Source: Paucilactobacillus vaccinostercus DSM 20634 (GTDB taxonomy: Bacteria; Bacillota; Bacilli; Lactobacillales; Lactobacillaceae). From it: a stretch of DNA of 64,000 nt. A program made the position numbers and the translations under genes. Positions 63,605-64,000 of the stretch are shown here, piece after piece. The stretch lies in NCBI RefSeq assembly GCF_001436295.1, contig NZ_AYYY01000029.1, forward strand, positions 1-64,000, read 5' to 3'. Positions within the stretch are counted from its first letter, which is position 1, and every line of letters starts with the position of its first letter. Below the pieces are notes generated by a model that was not told where the DNA came from, did not search any database, and saw only the letters and a program-made list of their open reading frames with translations.

Positions 63605-64000
63605 CTAATCAAATACATTTCCACCGTTATGTCCACCCACCAGCCCAGCGCGTTGTAAAAAAGTCCCACCCTTTTTTAAATTTTTTGCTTTAAACACGGC
63701 TGTACTGCCGAAACGGTCGCGTACGCGATCCAACACGGCATCAGTGGCTGCCGTCTTAATTTGTCTTTCTGGTTCTTGAAATAAATCCAGTTGTAAGCCA
63801 CTATTGTCGGTCAATCGACTTAGCGAAACCGCAATATTTCTGACAACTTCACCATTCCACTGATCTTCAAACAGCTTGCGACAATAACCAAACAGCTCAC
63901 GACTATTATCCGTTGGATCAATACGCATGGATCTTGAAAATCCCTGGCGGCCATCATCTTCAGCGCTAGCATAGCCAAAGCCAATGGAGAGTGCGACACA
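63605..64000 (-). CDS. uvrX: Y-family DNA polymerase (UvrX/ImpB type), C-terminal part
   Basis: Only the last 131 codons are inside the window; the gene continues beyond 64000. VALSIGFGYASAEDDGRQGFSRS and the little-finger region LFGYCRKLFEDQW are typical of UvrX/UmuC-like lesion-bypass polymerases. It is followed at once by the yolD-like gene, the normal pairing in Firmicutes. SOS control is likely but the promoter is outside the window. Confidence 0.85.
   Translation of the reverse strand, partial: CVALSIGFGYASAEDDGRQGFSRSMRIDPTDNSRELFGYCRKLFEDQWNGEVVRNIAVSLSRLTDNSGLQLDLFQEPERQIKTAATDAVLDRVRDRFGSTAVFKAKNLKKGGTFLQRAGLVGGHNGGNVFD

Noticed and set aside
1-64000. CRISPR array, insertion sequence, prophage or tRNA
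   Set aside because: No regularly spaced repeats, transposase, integrase, phage structural gene or tRNA T-loop signature was found on reading both strands.

Overview
The window is a chromosomal segment of a low-to-mid GC Gram-positive bacterium of the family Lactobacillaceae, most like Lactiplantibacillus or Levilactobacillus; the genus cannot be settled by eye. The grounds are a tyrosyl T-box, strong AGGAGG-type ribosome binding sites, a bipolar carAB/argCJBDF arginine locus as known from Lactobacillus plantarum, CopY-type operators, nucleoside deoxyribosyltransferase, a MocR/LysE pair and a UvrX/YolD pair. No CRISPR array, insertion sequence, prophage or tRNA was seen.

Layout. 1-2.3 kb: a gene-poor start resembling an rRNA-operon spacer, then tyrS behind a T-box, and a small hypothetical gene. 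2.3-4 kb: ntd and a DUF975 membrane protein. 4-13.7 kb: arginine block, argCJBDF leftward and carAB rightward from a shared 240-bp control region with ARG-box-like sites. 13.7-16.2 kb: a MacB-type ABC exporter and an unannotated 51-codon cationic peptide gene. 16.2-23 kb: aminotransferase, MarR, Dps, acetoin reductase, glutamine amidotransferase, RarD and GapN. 23-30 kb: opuC osmolyte transporter, ahpC-ahpF and an aldo/keto reductase. 30-33 kb: CopB copper ATPase behind two CopY boxes, and an SMR exporter whose leader looks like an attenuator. 33-41 kb: pgpA, LysE/MocR, AzlCD, map, YdcF, and a zinc-independent S14 gene behind a Zur box. 41-46 kb: acetyltransferase, PanE, aldo/keto reductase, HAD phosphatase and a very small ribbon-helix-helix regulator with its own operator. 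46-51 kb: matrixin protease, a PAP2/LD-transpeptidase/MFS operon and a glcD gene broken by one amber codon. 51-54 kb: a metal cluster (P1B ATPase with a CPG motif, HMA chaperone, Dps-like protein). 54-64 kb: DUF915 and DUF975 proteins, a two-component system, LysR/TauE, a TetR/GyrI pair divergent from an SDR and a second amidotransferase, then a frameshifted yolD and the 3' end of uvrX.

The most interesting system is the metal cluster at 51.1-54.0 kb. Its two transcription units each carry a perfect FNR-type palindrome (TTGAT-N4-ATCAA), and in both the palindrome centre falls 41.5 bp upstream of the start predicted from the -10 box, which is the class II activator position. The cluster encodes an ATPase with CPG instead of CPC/CPH, a free HMA protein and a Dps paralogue whose ferroxidase histidines appear replaced. 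This looks like a redox- or metal-sensed CRP/FNR regulon for metal handling; no CRP/FNR gene lies in the window. Other notable points are the sugE attenuator, the RHH repressor with an operator flanking its promoter, the amphipathic cationic peptide, a PAP2 protein lacking its nucleophilic histidine, and two genes broken by single small lesions (glcD and yolD).
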